From Bradyrhizobium ivorense (GTDB lineage: Bacteria > Pseudomonadota > Alphaproteobacteria > Rhizobiales > Xanthobacteraceae): a DNA stretch of 64,000 bases. The number at the start of each line of letters is the position of its first letter. Position 1 is the first letter of the stretch. The stretch is from positions 1,124,985 through 1,188,984 of the forward strand of contig NZ_CAADFC020000004.1 of assembly GCF_900696085.1 (NCBI RefSeq), given 5' to 3'. Both the position numbers and the translations under genes were made by a program. Below, in pieces: positions 26,796 through 35,686 of the stretch. The notes below the pieces were generated by a model, which was not told where the DNA came from, did not search any database, and saw nothing but the letters and a program-made list of their open reading frames with translations.

Positions 26796-26814
26796 CCGTA
26801 CCGGATGCTTTAGC

Positions 26815-27723
26815 TTAGCGGAACAGCGAGAGCAGGCTCTGGCTGTTCTGGTTGGCGATCGAGAGCGCCTGGACGCCGAGCTGCTGCTGGACCTGGAGGG
26901 CCTGCAGACGGGTCGATTCCGCGTTCATGTCGGCGTCGACCAGCTGGCCGATACCGCGGCTCACCGAATCCATCAGCGACTTCACGAAGTTGGAGTTGTT
27001 GTCGATACGGTTCTTGACGGCACCGAGGTCGGCAGCCGCCTGGCTGACCGAGTTGATCGCGCCGGTGACCTGCGCGATGTAGCCATCGAGCGTGGTCTGG
27101 TCGGCAGCCGAATCGGTCAGCGCGCCGATGTTGATGGTGTCGATCGAGCTGCCGCCGCCGGCGGTGTCGAGGAAGCCGCTCGAGGTGGCGGTATAGAGCG
27201 AGTAGTTGGCAACGGTCAGCGTGATCTTGCCGGTGGTCGGCACGGCGCCGACGCGCGAGAACGACGACACCAGGTCGACGCTGGTCGGCGTGGTCGCGGT
27301 GGTGCTGAGCCAGTTCACCCCGTTGAAGGTCGCCGCGTTGGCGGTGTTCTTCATGTCCTGCTGGATCTGGGTGATTTCGGTCTGGATCTTCTTGCGGTCG
27401 ATACCGGCGGTCTTGGCTTCGACCAGCAGCGACTGCATCTTGGTGAGACCGCTGTTGCCGTCGCTGCCGAGAACCGTGGACAGCGCGGTGTACTGCGTGT
27501 CAACGGTCGCGGCCGACAGACCGAGCGAGTCGGAGACGGCGGAGAGCGCGGAGTTGTCGGCGCGCATCGAGGTCGCGATCGACCAGTAGGCGGAGTTGTC
27601 CGAGGCAGACGCCACGCGCTGGCCGGTCGAGATCCGGTTCTGCGTGGTGGCCATGCTGGCGCTGACCGACCGGAGGGTCTGCAGCGCGGTCATGGCGGAC
27701 GTATTCGTAAGCAGGCTTGACAT
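26815..27723 (-). CDS. lafA1: Lateral-type flagellin, copy 1
   Basis: A 302-residue flagellin with intact terminal domains (TNTSAMTALQTLRSVSASM, GQRVASASDNSAYWSIATSM; C-terminus QLGVQALSIANQNSQSLLSL). AAGGGACA lies a few bases before the ATG. It is about the same length as the downstream paralogue and nearly identical over the first half and last quarter; differences cluster in the surface-exposed middle. It has its own terminator at 26757-26795 and the shared leader block. No fliD or fliS is nearby, as is usual in rhizobia. Confidence 0.93.
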   Translation of the reverse strand: MSSLLTNTSAMTALQTLRSVSASMATTQNRISTGQRVASASDNSAYWSIATSMRADNSALSAVSDSLGLSAATVDTQYTALSTVLGSDGNSGLTKMQSLLVEAKTAGIDRKKIQTEITQIQQDMKNTANAATFNGVNWLSTTATTPTSVDLVSSFSRVGAVPTTGKITLTVANYSLYTATSSGFLDTAGGGSSIDTINIGALTDSAADQTTLDGYIAQVTGAINSVSQAAADLGAVKNRIDNNSNFVKSLMDSVSRGIGQLVDADMNAESTRLQALQVQQQLGVQALSIANQNSQSLLSLFR

Positions 27724-27762
27724 GAAGCATGTCCCTTTATGTACGCGTTAACTTTTTCATGA

Positions 27763-27813
27763 GGGGACATACCGGACTTGCACCGGTACGGCAGGGCGGC
27801 ATCATGCCTTTGG
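27763..27813 (-). promoter_or_regulatory. Conserved flagellin leader block, copy 1
   Basis: This copy carries the same TACCGG/CCGGTA hairpin (27770-27788) about 46 bases before the ATG. It is 49/51 identical to the block at 26624-26674. The flanks on both sides are much less similar, so the block appears to be under selection. Confidence 0.65.
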
Positions 27814-28000
27814 ACGTGTGTGGGTTAAGGTCCAACCTTCCGTAGCCGCTGTCGTAGCAGCCGAACGTTAGCCGTGGCTTAAGACGGGATTTTATTTCGC
27901 CGCAATAGCGCGGCCGCCAGTTTGCGATCCGGTAACGATGACGAGGCCACGACCGCCCCAGGATGGCACAGGTCGCGCCGCGCCGCTTATCCTGCGCCCG

Positions 28001-28741
28001 CTACGAGAACGACCGGACCAGGCCGGAGGCGAGCAGATTCCAGCCGTCGATCAAGACGAAGAACAGCATCTTGAACGGCAGCGCGATCACCGTCGGCGGC
28101 ATCATCATCATGCCCATCGACATGGTCAGCGTCGCCACAATCATGTCGATCACCAGGAACGGCAGGATGATCAAGAATCCGATCTCGAACGAGCGACGCA
28201 GCTCGGAGATCATGAAGGCCGGAATGATGACCCGCATGTCGATCCGCTTGTCGTCGAATTTCTTGCGAAAGCTTTCGGCGGCCAGCGCCTCGAAGGTCTG
28301 CAGGTCCTTCTCGCGGACATGGGCCAGCATGAACTCGCGGAATGGATCGGTGATCTTCAGATAGGCGTCCTCCTCCGAGATCTCGTTCTTCATCAGCGGC
28401 TGAACGCCGGTCTCCCAGGCGCGGTCGAAGGTCGGCGCCATCACATAGAAGGTCATGAATAGCGCGAGGCTGATCAGGACGAGATTTGCCGGTGTCGTCT
28501 GCAGGCCGAGCCCGGCGCGCAGAAACGACAGCGCGACGGCAAATCGCGTGAAACTCGTCACCATGATCAGCAGCCCCGGCGCCACCGACAGCACCGTGAT
28601 CAGCGCCATCAGCTGGACGATGCGTCCGCTGGTGCTGCCGTTGCCCGGCGGCAGCAGCGAGTTGAGATCCGGAATCTGGGCCGACGCCGCCTCGGGCAGC
28701 AAGACCAGCACCACCGCCACGACGAGGAAAAGCACTCTCAT
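28001..28741 (-). CDS. fliP: Flagellar export gate protein FliP
   Basis: A 246-residue protein with a signal-like N-terminus (LFLVVAVVLVLLPEAASAQ) and the FliP signature: VLSVAPGLLIMVTSFTRFAV, ALFMTFYVMAPTF, and FEIGFLIILPFLVIDMIVAT, MGMMMMPPTVIALPFKMLFF. With FliQ and FliR it builds the export pore. Its start overlaps the fliL stop by four bases, and it closes the flgB-to-fliP block, ending about 280 bp before the first flagellin. Confidence 0.96.
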   Translation of the reverse strand: MRVLFLVVAVVLVLLPEAASAQIPDLNSLLPPGNGSTSGRIVQLMALITVLSVAPGLLIMVTSFTRFAVALSFLRAGLGLQTTPANLVLISLALFMTFYVMAPTFDRAWETGVQPLMKNEISEEDAYLKITDPFREFMLAHVREKDLQTFEALAAESFRKKFDDKRIDMRVIIPAFMISELRRSFEIGFLIILPFLVIDMIVATLTMSMGMMMMPPTVIALPFKMLFFVLIDGWNLLASGLVRSFS

Positions 28742-29181
28742 TGGATCACCAGCGTCTCAATGATCAATTCGCGCACCTTGCCCGACGACCTGACATTGGC
28801 GCGTTCGGTCAGATCGTCGCGCAGATGCTGCAGCCCGCGGGCGCCCTCGAACTGGGCAACCGTGGCCGACCTGAGATAAGCGACGATGTCCTCGCTGATA
28901 TGGGCGGCGAGGATGCCGGCCTCCTCGTCGTTCATGGTTTCGGTCACCATCGAGGCCTCGACCCGCGCCCAGTTGTTCGGCGGCGCGGCCAGATTGGTCA
29001 CGACCGGCGACAGCCTGCGCAGCCGCGCGCTGCCGGCGTAGCTGGCCGCGACCGGCGGTTGGGTGACGTTCTTGCGGGTGTCGGCGACGCGCTCCGCCGC
29101 CGCGATGAGTTGCAGGCCCGCGAGCGCGCCGGCGCCGATCGCGATCAGCGTCAGGACAACGATCGCGACGATCAGGCGCAT
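28738..29181 (-). CDS. fliL: Basal body-associated protein FliL
   Basis: A 147-residue protein with an N-terminal membrane anchor (IVAIVVLTLIAIGAGALAGL) and a periplasmic domain ending GLQHLRDDLTERANVRSSGK, VRELIIETLVIQ, the typical FliL finish. FliL rings surround stator units and stabilise them under load. The position between flgH and fliP is the usual rhizobial order. Confidence 0.88.
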   Translation of the reverse strand: MRLIVAIVVLTLIAIGAGALAGLQLIAAAERVADTRKNVTQPPVAASYAGSARLRRLSPVVTNLAAPPNNWARVEASMVTETMNDEEAGILAAHISEDIVAYLRSATVAQFEGARGLQHLRDDLTERANVRSSGKVRELIIETLVIQ

Positions 29182-29223
29182 GGCGTCCCTCGTCCCGGTG
29201 ACGCGGCCTGCTCCGCCCCGCGA

Positions 29224-29919
29224 TCAGAATGGCGCCGCGACGTCATAGATCCGTTGTCCCCATGCCGGCTGCTGCACGTCGGTCAGGCGGCCGCGGCCGC
29301 CATAGGAGACACGTGCCTCGGCGATCTTCTCATAGGAAATGGTGTTGCCGCGCGAGATGTCGCGGGGACGAACGATGCCCCCGACATTGAGCACGCGCAT
29401 TTCCGCATTGACGCGAAATTCCTGCGAGCCGCTGATCATCATGTTGCCGTTCGGCAGCACGTCGGTGACGATCGCGGCGACCGACAGCTTGATGTCCTCG
29501 GTGCGGTCGATCTGGCCGGCGCCCTTGGTCGACGTGCTCGAGCTCAAATTGGCGTTGGTCTGGCCGGTGTTCTGCCAGCCGGCGGCATTCATCAGCCAGT
29601 CCAGACCGAACTTGATCTGCGAGTCGCGTGAGCGATCGGTCTTGTTGTCGAGCTTGGCCTTGTCCTGCATGGAGATCACCACGGTGACGACATCGCCGAC
29701 GCGCTTGGCGCGCGGATCGCGGTAAAGGTCGGTGCCGTCGTCCCAGGTCGAGCGATAGCTGACCGGGGTGTGGACCCGCGGCGTCACCGGTATAGGCAAG
29801 GCCTGCGTCCGCAAGCCGTCGCCGACCGGGGACAGCTGCGGTCCCTTCAGCGTGTCGGCCACCTCCTGGGCGCAGCCGCCGAGCAGCAGCAGCGAGAGGA
29901 TCAGCATCGGCTTTTTCAT
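29224..29919 (-). CDS. flgH: L-ring lipoprotein FlgH
   Basis: A 231-residue lipoprotein: the signal peptide ends in a lipobox, LLLLGGC, with the lipid-bearing cysteine at about residue 16. The body shows the FlgH pattern (YRDPRAKRVGDVVTVVISMQ, LPNGNMMISGSQEFRVNAEM, GIVRPRDISRGNTISYEKIA, ARVSYGGRGRLTDVQQPAWG). It forms the outer-membrane ring. It overlaps the motE stop by four bases. Confidence 0.95.
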   Translation of the reverse strand: MKKPMLILSLLLLGGCAQEVADTLKGPQLSPVGDGLRTQALPIPVTPRVHTPVSYRSTWDDGTDLYRDPRAKRVGDVVTVVISMQDKAKLDNKTDRSRDSQIKFGLDWLMNAAGWQNTGQTNANLSSSTSTKGAGQIDRTEDIKLSVAAIVTDVLPNGNMMISGSQEFRVNAEMRVLNVGGIVRPRDISRGNTISYEKIAEARVSYGGRGRLTDVQQPAWGQRIYDVAAPF

Positions 29920-30662
29920 CTGTTGGTCTTTCCGTCGTCGACGCGCCGCATGCCGCCGAGCAGATCGGCGAGATGCGCCGCGCGCGCCGATTCCATCTCG
30001 TTGAAGATTGCGCTGGCGTTGCGCGGGCTCAGCTTGGCCAGCACCGCGGCCGCGGTCTCATCCGCCATGCCGGCGATCTGGGTGGCGGCGGCCTCGGGCC
30101 GCATGCGCGAATAGATCTCGACCATCGAGGCTTCGGCTTTCTTCAGAAATTCGTCGCGCAGCGCCATCCACTGCTCGTATTCGACGCGCTTGGCCTCGAC
30201 TTCCGCGATCCGCTCGCGCAGCTTGGCCTCGGCCTTCTCCAGTTCCTTCAGCTGCCAGGCCAGGCGGGCGTCGACGGCAGGATCGGCGACGTTGCTGCAG
30301 AACTGGGCAACCTCGTTCTCCGGAGCCGGGGTCGCGGCGACCGGGGCCGGCTTCGGCGCAGCGCTGTTACCGGTCCTGGCTGGGCGAGCCGCGGCAGGCG
30401 GATTCTCGGGCGCCGGCACCGCGCCGGTCATCAGCGGGCCGGTGTCTTCGGGCGCCCAGGCCGTCGCCCTGGCCGACCCGCTGTCGGCGGCGGACGGCGC
30501 GACCGGCGCAACCGGCTTCGGAGCGCCGGCGCTACGCGGTCGTGCAAAAGACTTGAGATCGAGCGGCTTGGCGGTGTCCAGCGCCCAAAGCGGCGCGGCG
30601 CTCACCAATGCAAACGCCGCGACCAGGACGAGAACTTGCGATTTGTGATCCAGCTTCAGCAT
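29916..30662 (-). CDS. motE: MotE, periplasmic motility chaperone
   Basis: About 248 residues from the ATG at 30662. A signal peptide (LVAAFALVSAAPLWALD) leads into a Pro/Ala-rich linker, a coiled coil (LKELEKAEAKLRERIAEVEA), and a C-terminal MgtE-N-like domain (SRMRPEAAATQIAGMADETA, AVLAKLSPRNASAIFNEM). In Sinorhizobium MotE helps fold and stabilise MotC. MotC is encoded in the other large block. The first ATG upstream (30698) lacks signal-peptide character. Confidence 0.85.
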   Translation of the reverse strand: MLKLDHKSQVLVLVAAFALVSAAPLWALDTAKPLDLKSFARPRSAGAPKPVAPVAPSAADSGSARATAWAPEDTGPLMTGAVPAPENPPAAARPARTGNSAAPKPAPVAATPAPENEVAQFCSNVADPAVDARLAWQLKELEKAEAKLRERIAEVEAKRVEYEQWMALRDEFLKKAEASMVEIYSRMRPEAAATQIAGMADETAAAVLAKLSPRNASAIFNEMESARAAHLADLLGGMRRVDDGKTNR

Positions 30663-30729
30663 CGGGCGGCGTGCGATTCTCGGTCGAGAACACAGCAATG
30701 CGCGACCAAGCTTGCACGACGCTTATGCT

Positions 30730-31866
30730 TCATTGAACGATGACGTCCGCCTGCAGCGCGCCGGCGGTCTTGATCGCCTGCAGGATCGCGATGATGCCGG
30801 ACGGTTTCAGGCCGATCTGGTTCAACCCGCGGACCAGGCGCTGCAGGTCGACGCCACTGAGGATCGCCACCTGCGACCCGGCCTCGTTGGCCTCGATCGC
30901 GGTCTGCGGGACCACCACGGTCTGTCCGCCGCGCGAGAACGGCGCCGGCTGCGACACCACGGGGAGCTCAGTGACGCGGACCGTCAGATTGCCGTGCGTC
31001 ACCGCGACGGTCGAGATCCGGACGTCGCGTCCGATCACCACCGTGCCGGTGCGCTCGTTGATCACCACCCGCGCCGGGGTATCGGGCTCGACGGTCAGCT
31101 CGCCGATTTCGGCGAGGAAACGCACCGGGCCGATGTAGCGCGGCTTCGACAGCACGATGGTGCGGTAGTCGCGCTCGAACGCGATCTGCGACCGGTAGCG
31201 GCCGCCGGCAAAACGGTTGATGGCATCGAGGATCCGCGTCGCCGTGACGAAATCGGGGTTCTTCAGTTCGAGCACCAGGAATTCCATGTCATGGAGACGC
31301 CCCTGTACCTCGCGCTCGACCAATGCGCCGTTCGGAATGCGGCCGGTGGTCGGCGTGCCCTGGCTGACGCTCTGGGCCTGGCCCTGCACGCTGTAGCCGG
31401 CCACCGTAACGGCGCCCTGCCCCACCGCATAGACCGCGCCGTCGGCGCCGCGCAGCGGCGTCATCACCAGCGTGCCGCCCAGCAGCGAAGTGGCGTCGCC
31501 GAGCGACGACACCGTGATGTCCATGCGCTCACCCGGCGCGATCGAGGGCGGTAGGTCCGCCGTCACCATCACCGCCGCGACGTTGCGCGTGCGCAGCGTG
31601 GTCGGCCGCGTCGGCGTGGTGCCGCCCGTGTTGTCGTTCCTGACGTTGATGCCCATGTTGTCGAGCATCGACTGCAGCGATTGCTCGGTGAACGGCGCGT
31701 TGCGCAGCGTATCGCCGGTGCCGTTGAGGCCGATCACGAGGCCGTAGCCGACGATCTGGTTTTCGCGCAATCCCCTGATGTCGGCGATGTCCTTGATGCG
31801 GACGGCGGCCTGCGCACTGGCAGTGCAGCAGATGAGGATCAGCGTAAGCAAAAGCCGGGTCATCAT
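30730..31866 (-). CDS. flgI: P-ring protein FlgI
   Basis: A 378-residue periplasmic protein with signal peptide (LLLTLILICCTASAQAAVRI). The FlgI signature follows: IADIRGLRENQIVGYGLVIG, LNGTGDTL, then RNVAAVMVTADLPPSIAPGE and the C-terminal LVRGLNQIGLKPSGIIAILQ. It builds the periplasmic ring with help from FlgA, whose stop overlaps its ATGATG start. Confidence 0.97.
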   Translation of the reverse strand: MMTRLLLTLILICCTASAQAAVRIKDIADIRGLRENQIVGYGLVIGLNGTGDTLRNAPFTEQSLQSMLDNMGINVRNDNTGGTTPTRPTTLRTRNVAAVMVTADLPPSIAPGERMDITVSSLGDATSLLGGTLVMTPLRGADGAVYAVGQGAVTVAGYSVQGQAQSVSQGTPTTGRIPNGALVEREVQGRLHDMEFLVLELKNPDFVTATRILDAINRFAGGRYRSQIAFERDYRTIVLSKPRYIGPVRFLAEIGELTVEPDTPARVVINERTGTVVIGRDVRISTVAVTHGNLTVRVTELPVVSQPAPFSRGGQTVVVPQTAIEANEAGSQVAILSGVDLQRLVRGLNQIGLKPSGIIAILQAIKTAGALQADVIVQ

Positions 31867-32327
31867 CCGTCAACGACCTTGATGGTGCCGTCCGGCTGGA
31901 CGATGCCGCGGATGACGACGCCAGTGTCGGTATTGCGCACCGGAATCAGCGCGCCGACCGCGCCCGACTGCATGGCGGAGCCGTAGGTCACGATCGACAG
32001 GCCGCTTTCTTCGACAATCACCTTGACGGTGGCGCCCCTCGCGACGGCCCAGGGATCCTCGACGGCGTTGGTCGGAATCGGCTGACCCGGCAGCAACGTC
32101 CGCCGCGCCATCCGTCCGACCAGCGTCGGACGCCCATCGATGAACAGGGCGACGCCCAGCAGATTCGACGCGAAGGCGCGTTCGGTGATCATGTCGTCCC
32201 TGATCACCTCGCCCGCGCGTATCGTCACCGCGGGCACCGGCAGCCGCCGTTCGTCGGCCGCCACCGGGCCGGCGAAGGCCAGCCCCAGCAGCGCCGCGAC
32301 GACGCCTCGCACGATCGTGTTCAGCAT
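31863..32327 (-). CDS. flgA: P-ring assembly chaperone FlgA
   Basis: About 154 residues from the ATG at 32327. Signal peptide (VAALLGLAFAGPVAADE), SAF-like domain (LPVPAVTIRAGEVIRDDMIT, VGRMARRTLLPGQPIPTNAV) and C-terminal barrel (GATVKVIVEESGLSIVTYG). It chaperones FlgI in the periplasm and is encoded directly before it. Confidence 0.92.
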   Translation of the reverse strand: MLNTIVRGVVAALLGLAFAGPVAADERRLPVPAVTIRAGEVIRDDMITERAFASNLLGVALFIDGRPTLVGRMARRTLLPGQPIPTNAVEDPWAVARGATVKVIVEESGLSIVTYGSAMQSGAVGALIPVRNTDTGVVIRGIVQPDGTIKVVDG

Positions 32328-32340
32328 GCCTGCACCGGAA

Positions 32341-33129
32341 CTAGCGAAGACCCTTCGATACCGTCGACGCCATCTCATCCGACGCCTGGATGACCTTGGC
32401 ATTCATCTCATAGGCGCGCTGCGCGGAAATCAGCTCGGTGATTTCCTTGACCGGATCGACGTTCGAGGACTCCAGGTAATGCTGGTTGATCTTGCCGTAG
32501 CCGGCATCGCCGGGCAGGCCGACGACCGGCGTGCCCGACGCCGTGGTCTCGCGATACAGATTGCCGCCCAGCGGTTCGAGACCCGCCTCATTGGCGAAGT
32601 TGGCGAGGTTGAGCTGGCCTATCTGGCGCGGATTCACCTCGGTGTCGAGCTTTGCAAACACCTGGCCGGTCTGGTTGACCGTGACCTCGACCGTGCCCTG
32701 CGGCACCGTGATCGAGGGATCGATCTGGTAGCCGTCCAGCGTGACCAGCTGGCCGTCGGCGTTGGTGTTGAACGAGCCGGCGCGGGTGTAGAGCACCTCG
32801 TTGTTCGGACCGAGGATCTGGAACCAGCCGCGCCCGTTGATCGCCATGTCGTAGGTGTTGCCGGTCTGCGTCAGCGTGCCCTGGATGTGCAGCTTGCGAA
32901 TCGCCGCCGAACGGACGCCAAGGCCGAGATTGGCGCCTTCCGGGATCGGCGACGAGCCCTGCACGTTGGGAACGCCCTGCATGCGGTCCATCTGATAGAA
33001 CAGGTCGGTGAACTCGGCGCGCGCCCGCTTGAACGAGGTGGTGTTGATATTGGCGATGTTGTTCGCGATGACCTCGATATTGGTCTGCTGCGCGTTCATT
33101 CCGGTGGCCGCGATGGCGAGCGATTTCAC
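32341..33129 (-). CDS. flgG: Distal rod protein FlgG
   Basis: A 262-residue rod protein at the standard FlgG length. It opens with [20 protein letters not shown] and [20 protein letters not shown] and ends [36 protein letters not shown]. The middle GRGWFQIL and [20 protein letters not shown] are FlgG-typical. It lies between fliE and flgA. Confidence 0.96.
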   Translation of the reverse strand: MKSLAIAATGMNAQQTNIEVIANNIANINTTSFKRARAEFTDLFYQMDRMQGVPNVQGSSPIPEGANLGLGVRSAAIRKLHIQGTLTQTGNTYDMAINGRGWFQILGPNNEVLYTRAGSFNTNADGQLVTLDGYQIDPSITVPQGTVEVTVNQTGQVFAKLDTEVNPRQIGQLNLANFANEAGLEPLGGNLYRETTASGTPVVGLPGDAGYGKINQHYLESSNVDPVKEITELISAQRAYEMNAKVIQASDEMASTVSKGLR

Positions 33130-33145
33130 AGCGTGATTCCTTCAA

Positions 33146-33478
33146 TCAAATCGACATCCGAACGACTTCCTGGTAGGCCTGCACGACCTTGTCGCGCACC
33201 GCGACCGCGGTCTGCAGCGCCTGCTCCGCCGACATCAGCGCCTCGACCACGCGCCGGGTCGATTCCTTGCCCTGGATCGCCGAGATTGACGCCGCCTCAC
33301 CGGCCTTCAGCGTGCCGATCGCATCCGACGTCACCTGCTTCATCACGGAGTCGAAACCGACATCGTTGCTCGACTGCGCGGCGCTCGCCGCGGGCGCCGG
33401 CGCCGTCATCTCCGTCTCAATGCCACGCGACGCAACCTTGCCGGCGGAGATCGCGGTCGACGAAATCGCTTCCAACAT
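33146..33478 (-). CDS. fliE: Hook-basal body protein FliE
   Basis: A 110-residue protein, usual FliE size, with the helical C-terminus VVEALMSAEQALQTAVAVRD, KVVQAYQEVVRMSI that identifies the family. FliE joins the MS-ring to the rod. It lies two bases after flgC. Confidence 0.93.
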   Translation of the reverse strand: MLEAISSTAISAGKVASRGIETEMTAPAPAASAAQSSNDVGFDSVMKQVTSDAIGTLKAGEAASISAIQGKESTRRVVEALMSAEQALQTAVAVRDKVVQAYQEVVRMSI

Positions 33479-33480
33479 TG

Positions 33481-33897
33481 TCAGCTCCTCAAGAGATCGA
33501 TGGTCATGCCGAGCATCGACCTCACCTGCTTCATGACCTGGAGATTGGCCTCATAGGATCGATTGACCTCGCGCATGTCGGCCATTTCGATCATCATGTT
33601 GACGTTGGGCAGCTTGACGTAGCCGGATTTGTCGGCAGCGGGATGGCCCGGATCGTACTCGACGCGGAACGGCGAGCTGTCGACGCCGACATCCTTGACC
33701 TTGACCAGCTGCGCGCCCGCGGCGCGGTCCATCGCCGCGTCGAACGTCACGGTCTTGCGCTGATAGGGATCGGCGCCGGCGGCGCGGCCGGTGGCGTTGG
33801 CGTTGGCGAGGTTTTCCGAGACGATCCGCATCCGGGTCGATTGCGCCTCGAGCCCCGAGCTCGCAACCATCATCGACGCCTGCAGGGAATCCACCAT
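33481..33897 (-). CDS. flgC: Proximal rod protein FlgC
   Basis: A 138-residue rod protein: N-terminus [34 protein letters not shown]; middle [21 protein letters not shown]-terminus [20 protein letters not shown]. These are the FlgC hallmarks. It follows flgB by 11 bp. Confidence 0.96.
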   Translation of the reverse strand: MVDSLQASMMVASSGLEAQSTRMRIVSENLANANATGRAAGADPYQRKTVTFDAAMDRAAGAQLVKVKDVGVDSSPFRVEYDPGHPAADKSGYVKLPNVNMMIEMADMREVNRSYEANLQVMKQVRSMLGMTIDLLRS

Positions 33898-33908
33898 TTC
33901 AAATCACC

Positions 33909-34286
33909 TCACTTCGCGCCCGTCATCAGCATGCGGTGAAACGACCGCACGATCGCCGCGTTCATCGAGTAGTCGCGATTGACCTCGCCGCCCTTGAGCA
34001 TTTCCTGCTCGATGCTCACTGAGTTACCGGAATGCACCACCTCCCAGCTGTCTTTCTTGGCGGTGGCGCGCGTATCGGTCTCGGTTGCGCTGAGCTGCAT
34101 GTGCGCCGGCGACGTCATCGCCAGCCTCACCGGCATGCCGTCGAGCACCTTGTTGAACGGTTCGACGTCGCGCGCCTTGAAGCCGGGCGTGTTGGCATTG
34201 GCGACATTGGTTGCGATCGTCGACTGGCGTAGCTCGAGCCAGCGCGCCTGTGACGAAGCAAGGTCAAAGAGGTAAAGCGGTCCCAC
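33909..34286 (-). CDS. flgB: Proximal rod protein FlgB
   Basis: A 125-residue rod protein: N-terminus DLASSQARWLELRQSTIATN, VANANTPGFKARDVEPF; C-terminus SIEQEMLKGGEVNRDYSMNA, AIVRSFHRMLMTG. It is the first gene of the flgB-to-fliP block and is preceded by a 301-bp gap containing a repeat, so a promoter probably lies at about 34290-34400. Confidence 0.95.
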   Translation of the reverse strand: MGPLYLFDLASSQARWLELRQSTIATNVANANTPGFKARDVEPFNKVLDGMPVRLAMTSPAHMQLSATETDTRATAKKDSWEVVHSGNSVSIEQEMLKGGEVNRDYSMNAAIVRSFHRMLMTGAK

Positions 34287-34418
34287 GGCGGCCCAATCCG
34301 GCTATTCGGGACGACCATAGGTAGGCAAGCTTTTCCCAGGCTGGCGCGTCGAACGTTGTCCTAAGAGAATGCATGACTGACGGTCAGAGGCTGGTTCACG
34401 TGTCAAACAGCTGCTCGG

Positions 34419-34522
34419 TGTCATCACCCGCGCATGCGGGTGATCCAGTATTCCAGAGACGGCAGTGCTTGAACCGAGAGGCCTCGGCGTACTGGATCGC
34501 CCGGTCGAGCCGGGCGATGACA
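34419..34522. repeat. REP-like intergenic inverted-repeat element
   Basis: About 104 bp whose ends mirror each other: TGTCATCACCCG...GATCCAGTA on the left against TACTGGATCGCC...GATGACA on the right, each arm carrying its own small hairpin (CCCGCGCATGCGGG and CCCGGTCGAGCCGGG). It is non-coding and lies in the gap between flhB and flgB. It is a different family from the repeats at 4.1 and 8.5 kb and may end the upstream flhB transcript. Confidence 0.78.
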
Positions 34523-34587
34523 GGTGCGGGTGAGGACGCAGCTGTGCATTTCTCGCGACATGACGCCGCCAAGACCGTCACCCTGAT

Positions 34588-35673
34588 CTACTGAACCCGC
34601 TCGGCACGCGGCGATTGCCGCGACTGCAGGAAGTAGATGATTTCGGCGACGGGCCGGAAGAACTCGCTCGGGATCACCTGGTCGACCTGCACCGCCTCAT
34701 AGAGTGCGCGCGCCAGCGCCTTGTTCTCGATGATCGGGATGTTGTTCTCTTCGGCAACGGCGCGGATCTTCAGCGCGATGGCGTCCATGCCCTTGGCGAG
34801 CACCAGCGGCGCCGGATTCTCGTCGCGCTGGTAGCGCAGTGCCACCGCAAAGTGAGTCGGGTTCGCGATCACCAGCGACGCCTTCGAGGCGGCGGCGATC
34901 ATGCGCCGGCGCGAGCGGTCGCGCGCCAAGGAGCGCAGCCGCGCCTTGATCAGCGGATCGCCTTCCGCCTGCTTGTGCTCGTCCTTGATCTCCTGCTTGG
35001 TCATGCGCAGCTCGCGCCGCCAGTGGAAGCGCGCCCAGGCGAGGTCGACCGCAACCAGCACGATCGTGGTGATGCAGATCGCCGAGACGACCCGCATCGC
35101 AATCGTCAGGATCATCTCCGGCAGCGCCACCGGATCGGTGAACATCGCCTCGAACGCCCGCGCCTCGGAGGAATGCAGCACGAAGCCGACCACGAGGCTG
35201 ACCGAGACCAGCTTGAACACCGATTTGGCGAACTCGACCAGCCCCTGGGCGCCGAAGATCCGGCTCCAGCCCTGCGCGGGCGAGATCCGCGAGAAATTCG
35301 GCTGGATGCGGTCGAGCACCAGCCGCGGCGCGTTCTGCAGCAGCGATGCCGCAAGCCCGAACGCGATCAGGACGACGAGCAGCGGAACCATGAAGCGCCC
35401 CGCCTCGAGCCCAATCACCGTCAACAGGTTCTGCGCATCTGCTGCCGTGCTCAGACGAAAGCCGTCGGGATCGTCGAGCAGGCTCTTCAAGCTCGGCACC
35501 AGGCGCTGCGCGCCCTGGCCGATCAGGAACGACAGGATCACCATCAACGCCGCCATCGAGGCGAAGGTGGACGCCTCCCGAGAGACCGGAATCTTGCCCT
35601 GTTCGAGCGCATCGCGGATCTTCTTCTCGGTCGGCTGTTCTGTCTTGCTCTCCTGATCGGATGCTTCTGCCAT
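34588..35673 (-). CDS. flhB: Flagellar export switch protein FlhB
   Basis: A 361-residue protein with four membrane helices in the first half and the cytoplasmic domain after. The N-terminus EQPTEKKIRDALEQGKIPVS and the self-cleavage motif NPTH (in LVIANPTHFAVALRYQ) identify FlhB; cleavage there changes export specificity from rod/hook to filament. It follows fliG and ends the motA-to-flhB block. Confidence 0.97.
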   Translation of the reverse strand: MAEASDQESKTEQPTEKKIRDALEQGKIPVSREASTFASMAALMVILSFLIGQGAQRLVPSLKSLLDDPDGFRLSTAADAQNLLTVIGLEAGRFMVPLLVVLIAFGLAASLLQNAPRLVLDRIQPNFSRISPAQGWSRIFGAQGLVEFAKSVFKLVSVSLVVGFVLHSSEARAFEAMFTDPVALPEMILTIAMRVVSAICITTIVLVAVDLAWARFHWRRELRMTKQEIKDEHKQAEGDPLIKARLRSLARDRSRRRMIAAASKASLVIANPTHFAVALRYQRDENPAPLVLAKGMDAIALKIRAVAEENNIPIIENKALARALYEAVQVDQVIPSEFFRPVAEIIYFLQSRQSPRAERVQ

Positions 35674-35686
35674 GCGGGGTCAGCGG

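Noticed and set aside
26624-27813. Resemblance of the flagellin leader hairpin (GGTGCAAGTCCGG) to a tRNA T-arm or a cobalamin riboswitch core
   Set aside because: No tRNA cloverleaf or further riboswitch helices are visible, and flagellin genes are not expected B12 targets. Shared conservation is better explained by flagellin control.
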